This document shows, one piece after another, positions 27,324 to 33,478 of a stretch of DNA of 33,478 bases (the stretch's first letter is position 1; the number at the start of each line of letters is the position of its first letter). The stretch covers positions 1 through 33,478 of the forward strand of contig JABHWT010000081.1 in NCBI GenBank assembly GCA_018657645.1. The letters are read 5' to 3'. The notes under the pieces are model-generated. The model was not told where the DNA came from, did not search any database, and saw only the letters and a list, made by a program, of their open reading frames with translations. The position numbers were made by a program, and so were the translations under genes. This DNA is from Halieaceae bacterium. Lineage in GTDB: Bacteria > Pseudomonadota > Gammaproteobacteria > Pseudomonadales > Halieaceae.

Positions 27324-27367
27324 GCGTAAAACGCTATATAATGAATACTGTATTGCAAATAACGCAA
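27324..27367. promoter_or_regulatory. ilvC-ilvY intergenic operator and promoter region
   Basis: Two inverted motifs lie in the 123-bp gap: GCG-TAAAA-CGC (27324-27334 region) and TTGC-N7-GCAA (27353-27367), which is a T-N11-A LysR-type site. TATAAT (27337-27342) sits between them on the plus strand, a good -10 for ilvY. This resembles the tandem IlvY operators between ilvY and ilvC in E. coli, where inducer (acetolactate or acetohydroxybutyrate) switches ilvC on. Confidence 0.6.
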
Positions 27368-27381
27368 CATAGGGGTCAGCA

Positions 27382-28296
27382 TTGGATACAAAGGCAATAA
27401 AAGTGTTTCTCTGTGTCGCCGACACGCTGAATTTTAGTCGCAGTAGCCATATATTGCACATGAGTTTGTCCGCTGTCAGTCGAACTATTCAAAAAATGGA
27501 GCAAGAAATCGGTCAAGCACTGTTCGAGCGAGACCGGCGCAAGGTAAAACTAACCGGCGCTGGGCGTGCGTTCAGAGACTATGCTCAGGGCGCCATGTCC
27601 GACTGGCAGCAGATAAAACAACAGCTGGGTGAAGTGGAAGAGCTCGCAGGTGAAGTCAGTCTATATTGCTCGGTGGCGGCCAGCTACAGTGTGTTGGCCC
27701 CCGTACTGGAAGCTTTCAGGGCAAGTTACCCCTCGGTTGAAATCATGCTCCACACGGGCGATCAGGCGGATGGGATTAGCAGGGTACTGGCAGGGCATGA
27801 TGATGTGGCCGTTTGTGTGTTGCCTGCGCAACTGCCCCGACGAGTTGATTTTCTGCCCCTGCTGGAGTCGCCTCTCTTGTTTTGTGCTCCAACCGCAGAT
27901 TGTGCGGTGCGTAACACCCTACAACTTCAATTGGCTGGCTGTGCAGGGTTTGATGGCTCGAGCGTGCCGTTTATCGTCCCGGAGCGCGGTATTACTAAAG
28001 ATATGCTCGATGAGTGGTTCCGGGACCGGGGCATTCGCCCGAAAGTGTATGCACAGGTGGCGGGACACGAGGCTATTCTGGCAATGATTGGTCTGGGTCT
28101 GGGTGTGGGAATAGTGCCGGAGTTGGTGATTGAGGCCAGCGGTATGAGCGGCACTGTTTGCCCTATTCCTGTGGAGCATGAGTTGCCGGCGATAACTATC
28201 GGTTTATGTAGCTTGCGTCGGCGACTCGCGGGTCCGTTGGTACAATCCCTGTGGCAAGTCGCCAGCCAGACCTATGCCAGCGCCCTTAATCAATAG
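27382..28296 (+). CDS. ilvY: LysR-type activator of ilvC
   Basis: IlvY is the LysR regulator that activates the divergent ilvC when acetolactate or acetohydroxybutyrate accumulates and represses its own gene. The 304-residue protein has an N-terminal winged helix-turn-helix (MDTKAIKVFLCVADTLNFSRSSHILHMSLSAVSRTIQKME) and a periplasmic-binding-type effector domain. The start is TTG 27382 with AGGGG seven bases upstream. The pairing with a class II ilvC and the intervening operator support the assignment. pssA follows 52 bp after the stop and may also have its own promoter. Confidence 0.92.
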   Translation: MDTKAIKVFLCVADTLNFSRSSHILHMSLSAVSRTIQKMEQEIGQALFERDRRKVKLTGAGRAFRDYAQGAMSDWQQIKQQLGEVEELAGEVSLYCSVAASYSVLAPVLEAFRASYPSVEIMLHTGDQADGISRVLAGHDDVAVCVLPAQLPRRVDFLPLLESPLLFCAPTADCAVRNTLQLQLAGCAGFDGSSVPFIVPERGITKDMLDEWFRDRGIRPKVYAQVAGHEAILAMIGLGLGVGIVPELVIEASGMSGTVCPIPVEHELPAITIGLCSLRRRLAGPLVQSLWQVASQTYASALNQ

Positions 28297-28314
28297 GGTA
28301 CAGTTTGATACAAT
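28286..28314 (+). promoter_or_regulatory. Weak candidate promoter for pssA
   Basis: TACAAT at 28309-28314 is a good -10; TTAATC (28286-28291) at 17-bp spacing is a poor -35. The position, 35 bp before ATG 28349, agrees with the chosen pssA start. Confidence 0.28.
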
Positions 28315-28348
28315 GTCGCGCCTCGACCTCCTCAGATTAGTGAGAGCC

Positions 28349-29212
28349 ATGAGTGAAAATAACGAAACCGAGCCTGAACCCGGTAGTCCAGACGATGAGA
28401 TTCGGCCCTCAGTAGAGGCCGGTCTTGATTTATTGATTCACGAACACGAGGAGGAAGTGTCCGAAAATGGCCGCACTGTTCGTCGCAAGGGCATCTACCT
28501 ACTACCCAATTTATTTACAACAGGCGCCCTGTTTGCAGGGTTTTACGCAGTGATAGCGGCAATGCGCGGGGACTTTGAAAGTTCGGCTATCGCCATTTAT
28601 AGCGCCATGGTTCTCGATGGAATGGATGGCAGAATTGCAAGGTTAACGCATACAACGAGTAAGTTCGGGGCCGAATACGACAGTTTATCTGACATGGTAT
28701 CTTTTGGTGTTGCGCCTGCGCTGGTTATGTTTAGCTGGGCCCTGGGGGATTTGGGCAAGTTCGGCTGGAGTGCAGCATTCACCTACGTTGGTTGTGCGGC
28801 ATTGCGATTGGCCAGATTCAATACTCAGATAGATACTGCAGATGGCCGTTATTTCACAGGTCTCCCAAGCCCGGCTGCGGCCTGTATCGTCGCAAGTACA
28901 GTCTGGGTTTGTCACAACTTTGGTTGGGTGGGGGATCAAATGCCCTTTGAGGTGTCGGTAATAGTGGGCTTGTTAACAGCGGTAACCGGCCTCTTAATGA
29001 TAGCGAATGTTCCCTATTACAGCTTTAAGGGCATTGATCTACATGGCCGCGTCCCCTTTTTCGTTATTATACTCATTGTGTTGGTGTTCGGGCTTATTAC
29101 CCTTGATCCGCCGCTCGTTTTATTAGTGAGCTTTCTTGTTTACGCCCTGTCGGGGCCTGCTATTTTAGTTTCGAAAATAGCTAAGAAGCGGCCCGGTACT
29201 CCGGTGCCATGA
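28349..29212 (+). CDS. pssA: CDP-diacylglycerol-serine O-phosphatidyltransferase
   Basis: PssA makes phosphatidylserine, the precursor of phosphatidylethanolamine, at the inner membrane. From ATG 28349 (GTGAGAG upstream) the product has 287 residues with an acidic N-terminal tail (MSENNETEPEPGSPDDE) and about eight hydrophobic segments. The CDP-alcohol phosphotransferase signature D-G-x2-A-R-x8-G-x3-D-x3-D is seen as DGMDGRIARL...GAEYDSLSDMVSFG. It is the membrane (type II, Bacillus-like) form, not the E. coli PLD-type PssA. The longer frame from 28274 overlaps ilvY and is rejected. In Pseudomonas pssA follows ilvC; here ilvY intervenes. Confidence 0.95.
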   Translation: MSENNETEPEPGSPDDEIRPSVEAGLDLLIHEHEEEVSENGRTVRRKGIYLLPNLFTTGALFAGFYAVIAAMRGDFESSAIAIYSAMVLDGMDGRIARLTHTTSKFGAEYDSLSDMVSFGVAPALVMFSWALGDLGKFGWSAAFTYVGCAALRLARFNTQIDTADGRYFTGLPSPAAACIVASTVWVCHNFGWVGDQMPFEVSVIVGLLTAVTGLLMIANVPYYSFKGIDLHGRVPFFVIILIVLVFGLITLDPPLVLLVSFLVYALSGPAILVSKIAKKRPGTPVP

Positions 29213-29219
29213 TATTGCC

Positions 29220-29232
29220 CGACACCGTGTCG
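29220..29232. repeat. 6-1-6 inverted repeat between pssA and fadB
   Basis: CGACAC-C-GTGTCG is a perfect inverted repeat just after the pssA stop, about 100 bp upstream of fadB. No T run follows, so it is not a clear terminator; it could be an operator or a chance palindrome. Confidence 0.22.
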
Positions 29233-29335
29233 ACAGGGTTTCAACTGCGTCCTTGGAGTGAGAATTTACCGACCAGGTAAGCGATTTTCTTTTTTTATTC
29301 ACCTACTTGTTATTAATACTATCAGGAGCTAAGCC

Positions 29336-31483
29336 ATGATTTATTCTGGTCAATCCATAAACGTCGAGTTACTCGACGGCGGTATCGCCGAATTTAAGTT
29401 CGATCTGCGGGGCGAGTCTGTTAACAAATTTGACCGTGCGACCTTGGAGGATCTTGGCGCCGCAGTCACCGCAGTGAAGGCCGACGCCGGGGTTAAGGGC
29501 TTGATTGTTACGTCTGGCAAAGGCGTCTTTATCGTGGGTGCAGATATCACTGAATTTGTCGACTTATTCAAGCACGATGAGGAGGCCATTGCCCACTGGT
29601 GCACCTTGTCCAATGCCGTATTCAACTCTTTTGAAGATCTGCCGGTTCCCACCGTGTGTGCTATTAATGGGTTTGCATTGGGGGGTGGTTTGGAAATGGC
29701 CCTGTGCTGTGATTATCGCATTATGAGCAACCAGGCGCAGGTAGGCTTTCCCGAAGTGAAACTCGGTATATACCCTGGCTTTGGTGGAACGGTGCGCCTG
29801 CCTCGTGTGAGTAGCCCGCAAACTGCAGTGGAGTGGATATGCACGGGAGGCCAGCACCGTGCCAACAAGGCACTTGAAGATGGTGTGGTGGATGCTGTTG
29901 TTGAGCCCGACGTATTACGCCAATGCGCTCTGGATCTGGTGAAGCAGTGCATTGCCGGCGAGAGGGATTTTCAGTCGGCACGGGGGAAAAAACTGTTGCC
30001 GCTGGGCTTGCCCGAAGCAGAAGCAAGCACTGTCTTCGAAGCTCTGGAAGAATCTGTCTCGGGGCGAACAGGCAGTAACTTTCCCGCTCCCCTAGCAGCA
30101 CTGAAAGCCATGCAAGCCAACTCGGGTATGGCTCGCGATGCCGCCCTGCGAGTAGAGGGCAATGGCTTTGCCAAAATCGCGAGAACACCACAGGCAACGG
30201 CAATGGTTGGCGTGTTTCTTGCCGATCAGGCGGTTAAAACAGCTAATCGCTCTCTGTCGCAGGGAGCCATGCCGGTTAACCAGGCGGCAACCTTGGGCGC
30301 CGGTATCATGGGAGGGGGCATTGCTCATTTATCGGCTTTGAAGGGCACGCCGGTTGTGATGAAGGATATTGCGGATGCCGCTCTTGATTTGGGTATGAGT
30401 CAGGCCTCCAAGCTGCTGTCAAAGCGGGTTAGTCGCGGGCAAATGGCGGCCGAGAAAATGGATGCGATACTCTCATCTATCCATCCCACCCAGTCCTATG
30501 ATGAATTCGGCACAATAGATGTTGTGATAGAGGCGATAGTCGAGAATGAAGCCATCAAGCAATCGGTGCTTACCGAGGCCGAGGCAGTATTAAAGGACAA
30601 CGCTCTTTTGGCGTCCAATACTTCAACTATCTCCATCACTCGACTAGCGTCAACACTGGAACGGCCGGAGAACTTTGCCGGTATGCACTTTTTTAATCCG
30701 GTGCATATGATGCCACTGGTTGAGGTTATCCGCGGAGAGAAAACCTCGCCGCAAACTATTGCGACACTGGTAGCGTATGCGACGAAACTGGGCAAGAATC
30801 CGATCGTAGTTAACGACTGCCCCGGTTTTCTTGTCAATAGAGTATTGTTCCCCTATTTTGCTGGCTTTTCGATGCTTTTGCGCGATGGCGCAGACCTCCA
30901 GGCCGTCGACCGGGCAATGGAAGCGTTTGGTTGGCCCATGGGGCCGGCTTATCTAATGGATGTTATAGGCGTGGATACTTGTGTTCACTGTGTCGAAGTC
31001 ATGGCACAAGGGTTTCCAGATCGTATGCAGTACGATTTTAAAGATATGTCTCAGGTCATGTTTGAGAATCAGCGCCTGGGCCAGAAAAACGGTGTTGGTT
31101 TTTACAAATACGAAGCGGACAGCAAGGGGCGAAAGCAAAAGACAGTGGACGAGGCTTCCTACGCGCTCATTAAGCCTCATGTCGCCGAAGCAGCTGAATT
31201 TGACGAGAGCGACATTGTGGCTCGCATGATGGTTCCATTGTGTACGGAAATAGTACGTTGCCTGGAAGATAATATAGTTGGATCGGCAGCTGAAGCCGAT
31301 ATGGCGCTCATTCACGGTATTAGTTTTCCCGTTTTCCGTGGAGGGGCATTGCGTCATATCGATTCTATCGGTGTAAGACAGTTTGTAGATTTGTGTGATA
31401 AATATGCCCATTTGGGCCGAATCTATGAGGCCCCGCAATTGCTCAAGGATATGGCAGCCAGCGGCAGGTCATTTTTCGGCTGA
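29336..31483 (+). CDS. fadB: Fatty acid oxidation complex alpha subunit FadB
   Basis: FadB combines enoyl-CoA hydratase, 3-hydroxyacyl-CoA dehydrogenase and related isomerase or epimerase activities in aerobic beta-oxidation. The 715-residue length equals that of Pseudomonas FadB. The N-terminal crotonase domain has GADITEF and the oxyanion/acid region INGFALGGGLEMALCCDYRI and PEVKLGIYPGFGGTVRLPR. The dehydrogenase domain begins at about 320 with GAGIMGGGIAHLSALKG (NAD-binding), then SNTSTISI, GMHFFNPVHMMPLVEVI and CPGFLVNRVLFPY. AGGAG lies eight bases before the ATG. The partner thiolase gene fadA, normally directly downstream, is not here; msrP follows instead. Confidence 0.95.
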   Translation: MIYSGQSINVELLDGGIAEFKFDLRGESVNKFDRATLEDLGAAVTAVKADAGVKGLIVTSGKGVFIVGADITEFVDLFKHDEEAIAHWCTLSNAVFNSFEDLPVPTVCAINGFALGGGLEMALCCDYRIMSNQAQVGFPEVKLGIYPGFGGTVRLPRVSSPQTAVEWICTGGQHRANKALEDGVVDAVVEPDVLRQCALDLVKQCIAGERDFQSARGKKLLPLGLPEAEASTVFEALEESVSGRTGSNFPAPLAALKAMQANSGMARDAALRVEGNGFAKIARTPQATAMVGVFLADQAVKTANRSLSQGAMPVNQAATLGAGIMGGGIAHLSALKGTPVVMKDIADAALDLGMSQASKLLSKRVSRGQMAAEKMDAILSSIHPTQSYDEFGTIDVVIEAIVENEAIKQSVLTEAEAVLKDNALLASNTSTISITRLASTLERPENFAGMHFFNPVHMMPLVEVIRGEKTSPQTIATLVAYATKLGKNPIVVNDCPGFLVNRVLFPYFAGFSMLLRDGADLQAVDRAMEAFGWPMGPAYLMDVIGVDTCVHCVEVMAQGFPDRMQYDFKDMSQVMFENQRLGQKNGVGFYKYEADSKGRKQKTVDEASYALIKPHVAEAAEFDESDIVARMMVPLCTEIVRCLEDNIVGSAAEADMALIHGISFPVFRGGALRHIDSIGVRQFVDLCDKYAHLGRIYEAPQLLKDMAASGRSFFG

Positions 31484-31596
31484 CTCCGATAGGGGGCGGA
31501 TGCGGCCTGATAGTGTGAAAAGAGCGCGTGCTATGGAACCAACACATTGATCTGCACTCTGAACAATAGTGAAATCAATAAGTGGGACAGACACAC

Positions 31597-32577
31597 GTGA
31601 GCAACAAGCGCCTTTTCCCCCCTGTAGCATCTTCGGAAATTACGCCGGAGTCTGCCTACCTTTCCCGTCGAACATTCATGCGGGCAAGCGCTGCACTACT
31701 CACTACTGGAATTGCCGCCGACTCTGGATCGGCAAGTCCCAGGACCGGGGGTGAAGCGCTCAATTATCAGCGGGCTAGCCCGTCTGCCAATGGTTTTCAT
31801 ACGGCGGAGGACCAGACACCCCAAGACGATGTTGCAGCCTACTGCAATTTCTATGAATTTGGGACTGAAAAGAGCGATCCCGCAAGCTATGCCCATGAAA
31901 TGAGCGTGGACCCCTGGAGCATTGAAGTGGATGGCGAGGTGTCCAGGCCCGGAAAATTGCACCTGGAAGATATTATGTCGGGTTTTGACCTGGAGGAGCG
32001 TATCTACAGACTGCGCTGTGTCGAAGCCTGGTCGATGGTAGTGCCCTGGGTAGGCTTCCCCTTGGCTAAGCTCTTAGCGCGCTTTGAACCCACCACCAGA
32101 GCCCGATATGTGGAATTTAGTACCCTATACGACAGCCAGCAAATGCGAGGCACTCGCTCCTTAACTGGCCTTATCGAGTGGCCCTACCGGGAAGGTTTGC
32201 GCCTGGATGAGGCACTGCACCCACTGACCCTGCTCTCGGTGGGGATGTATGGAAAAACGCTACCCAATCAGAATGGCGCGCCGATCCGGCTGGTGGTTCC
32301 ATGGAAATATGGCTTCAAAAGCATTAAGTCGATCGTCAAAATTCGTCTGGTCGAGAAACAGCCAGTTACTTCCTGGGAGCTTTTTGCTCCCAGCGAGTAT
32401 GGGTTCTACTCTAATGTAAATCCCGAGGTAGACCACCCGCGTTGGAGTCAGAAATCAGAGCGCAGGCTGCCATCCACCTTGTTCCGTCCAAATCGTATTG
32501 AAACCAAAAAATTCAACGGCTACGAAGAACAGGTGGCCAGCTTGTACACCAGTATGGACTTGAAAAAACAGTACTGA
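31597..32577 (+). CDS. msrP: Periplasmic protein-methionine-sulfoxide reductase, catalytic subunit MsrP
   Basis: MsrP is a molybdenum-cofactor enzyme that repairs oxidised methionines in periplasmic proteins, taking electrons from MsrQ. The N-terminus carries a twin-arginine signal SRRTFMRASAALLTTGIA. The core has NFYEFGTEKSDP, RIYRLRCVEAWSMVVPWVGFPL with the Mo-ligand cysteine, and GAPIRLVVPWKYGFKSIKSI. It ends with the conserved DHPRWSQ...NGYEEQVASLY. I start it at GTG 31597 (326 residues), which aligns with E. coli MsrP; GTG 31582 adds five residues. msrQ begins three bases after the stop codon, so they form an operon. Confidence 0.95.
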   Translation: MSNKRLFPPVASSEITPESAYLSRRTFMRASAALLTTGIAADSGSASPRTGGEALNYQRASPSANGFHTAEDQTPQDDVAAYCNFYEFGTEKSDPASYAHEMSVDPWSIEVDGEVSRPGKLHLEDIMSGFDLEERIYRLRCVEAWSMVVPWVGFPLAKLLARFEPTTRARYVEFSTLYDSQQMRGTRSLTGLIEWPYREGLRLDEALHPLTLLSVGMYGKTLPNQNGAPIRLVVPWKYGFKSIKSIVKIRLVEKQPVTSWELFAPSEYGFYSNVNPEVDHPRWSQKSERRLPSTLFRPNRIETKKFNGYEEQVASLYTSMDLKKQY

Positions 32578-32579
32578 GT

Positions 32580-33170
32580 ATGGAGCGCCTGGTCAGACTC
32601 TGTGTGTTCTCCCTGTGCTTGCTACCGTTTTCATGGCTGGCTTTTGCTGCAATTGGAGGCCGTCTGGGACCGGACCCGGCTGAACTTATAATGCACTTTA
32701 CCGGGGAGTGGGCGGCCAGGATGTTGGTATTGACCCTGCTGGTAACGCCACTGCGGCAATGGACTCGCTGGAGTCTTGTTCTTAAGCTGCGCCGAATGCT
32801 AGGTTTGTACGCTTTCTTTTATAGCATTATTCACCTGGCTGCTTTTGGCCATTTCTATGTTGGCTGGTCGTGGGTGTTCCTTTTGGATGAGTTAGCGGAG
32901 AGGCCCTATATTAGCCTCGGCTTCGCTGCATGGCTGCTAATGCTGCCACTGGCCATAACGTCGACACGGGCCATGCAGCGTCGGTTGCGCAGGCACTGGC
33001 GCCGACTGCATCGTCTGGTTTATCCGGCGGCGGTGCTGGTTTGCTGCCATATCTTGTGGCAGGCACGGTCTGATTTAGGCGAGGCCCTACTCTACATCGC
33101 TTTATTCGGTTCTCTGCTGGGTTGGCGTATCGCTCGCCTGTACAGAGAAAAGCACGCGCGCTCTTCCTGA
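32580..33170 (+). CDS. msrQ: Heme-binding membrane subunit MsrQ of the MsrPQ system
   Basis: MsrQ is a ferric-reductase-like inner-membrane cytochrome that delivers electrons to MsrP. The 196-residue protein has six hydrophobic segments and the conserved TGEWAARMLVLTLLVTPLRQ, RRMLGLYAFFYSIIHLAAF and WRRLHRLVYPAAVLVCCHILWQ; the histidines in the last two are the expected heme ligands. It directly follows msrP. As I recall, an rRNA operon follows msrQ in P. aeruginosa, and the sequence beyond this gene agrees. Confidence 0.95.
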   Translation: MERLVRLCVFSLCLLPFSWLAFAAIGGRLGPDPAELIMHFTGEWAARMLVLTLLVTPLRQWTRWSLVLKLRRMLGLYAFFYSIIHLAAFGHFYVGWSWVFLLDELAERPYISLGFAAWLLMLPLAITSTRAMQRRLRRHWRRLHRLVYPAAVLVCCHILWQARSDLGEALLYIALFGSLLGWRIARLYREKHARSS

Positions 33171-33298
33171 TACGATGTAAACAGGGGTGGCGCGACCTGT
33201 CTGGGGCCACTATTTCCTCTCGAAAGCTCGATTTTTAACCAATATGTGATGAGCCTCAAAATATCTCGAATATTTATACATTATTTCGATTAAAACCC

Positions 33299-33326
33299 TT
33301 GCAGGAGAGGGAACGATACGTATAAT
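33299..33326 (+). promoter_or_regulatory. Strong rRNA-type promoter
   Basis: TTGCAG (33299-33304) and a perfect TATAAT (33321-33326) are separated by 16 bp and followed by a GCGC discriminator (33327-33330), the pattern of growth-rate-controlled rrn P1 promoters in gammaproteobacteria. The 40 bases upstream (33258-33296) are rich in A and T, fitting an UP element. Transcription would start near 33333. Confidence 0.82.
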
Positions 33327-33332
33327 GCGCTC

Positions 33333-33478
33333 CTCGGTCAGGGCGAGCCCTGTCGAATGCTTGTGTCCCAGCGATATTAAGCGTTGTTTAACAAGAAGAT
33401 GAAGACAGATGTGTGGGCACTTGTTGATGTAGTCGTCACGACTATCAGACACAAGTGACTCATAAATTCGTTAATGAA
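33333..33478 (+). other. rRNA operon leader with boxA antitermination signal
   Basis: TTGTTTAACAA (33384-33394) is a boxA element, followed by GTGTGGGCACTTGTTG (33411-33426), a stretch I recognise from gammaproteobacterial rrn leaders upstream of 16S rRNA. No protein frame of interest is open here. The mature 16S gene should begin shortly after the right edge of the window. Between msrQ and the promoter (33171-33298), only a weak GTGGC/GCCAC hairpin (33187-33210) is seen. Confidence 0.75.

Noticed and set aside
29220-29232. Palindrome CGACAC-C-GTGTCG as a PsrA/FadR operator of fadB
   Set aside because: It does not match the PsrA (GAAAC-N4-GTTTC) pattern I know and lies about 100 bp from fadB; kept only as a repeat.
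1-33478. CRISPR arrays, tRNA genes, prophage or toxin-antitoxin modules
   Set aside because: No regular direct repeats, cloverleaf candidates or related protein families were recognised on reading both strands; a dedicated tRNA scan was not possible.

Overview
The window is chromosomal DNA from a gammaproteobacterium. It is almost entirely core metabolism and envelope genes, with no prophage, CRISPR array or cargo island in view. Two blocks follow gene orders I recall from Pseudomonas aeruginosa and, in part, E. coli: ribF-ileS-lspA-ispH / type IV minor pilins / pilR-pilS / bamD / rluD-pgeF-clpB, and DUF4124 / ilvI-ilvH / pssA / msrP-msrQ / rRNA operon. Protein sequences are Pseudomonas-like, but the details suggest a marine relative (OMG type, for example the OM60/NOR5-Halieaceae or Cellvibrionales neighbourhood). 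That placement is inference, not a measured phylogeny.

Layout. 1-284 is a short element with 35-nt inverted ends (MITE-like) that runs up to the ribF promoter. 341-5545 is the ribF-ileS-lspA-ispH operon, without the fkpB gene that usually sits between lspA and ispH. 5663-12091 is a tightly packed minor pilin operon (fimT/gspH-like, pilV, pilW, pilX, pilY1, pilE), facing pilR and pilS (12109-15122, minus strand). nadE follows, then divergent bamD and rluD, then pgeF and clpB, the last with a clear heat-shock (sigma-32) promoter. A minus-strand DUF4124 gene comes next.

22855-23388 holds no convincing protein gene. It carries a promoter, a multi-branched RNA fold and a terminator-like hairpin just before ilvI, and is the best candidate here for a regulatory RNA. 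ilvI-ilvH is followed by a divergent ilvC/ilvY pair. This ilvC is the long, E. coli-like class II form, placed where Pseudomonas has a co-directional short ilvC. Then come pssA, a fadB without an adjacent fadA, and the Mo/heme methionine sulfoxide repair pair msrP-msrQ. The last 180 bases contain a strong rRNA-type promoter (TTGCAG-16-TATAAT with a GCGC discriminator) and a boxA-type leader, so a 16S rRNA gene should begin just past the right edge.

Together the genes cover flavin cofactor synthesis, isoleucyl-tRNA charging, lipoprotein processing, isoprenoid synthesis, pilus priming and its two-component control, NAD synthesis, outer-membrane assembly, protein disaggregation, branched-chain amino acid synthesis, phospholipid synthesis, fatty-acid oxidation and periplasmic oxidative repair. 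Several starts were moved from the longest reading frame on the basis of Shine-Dalgarno sites, promoter positions or family N-termini: lspA, ispH, fimT, pilW, pilX, pilE, bamD, clpB, ilvI, ilvH, pssA and msrP.
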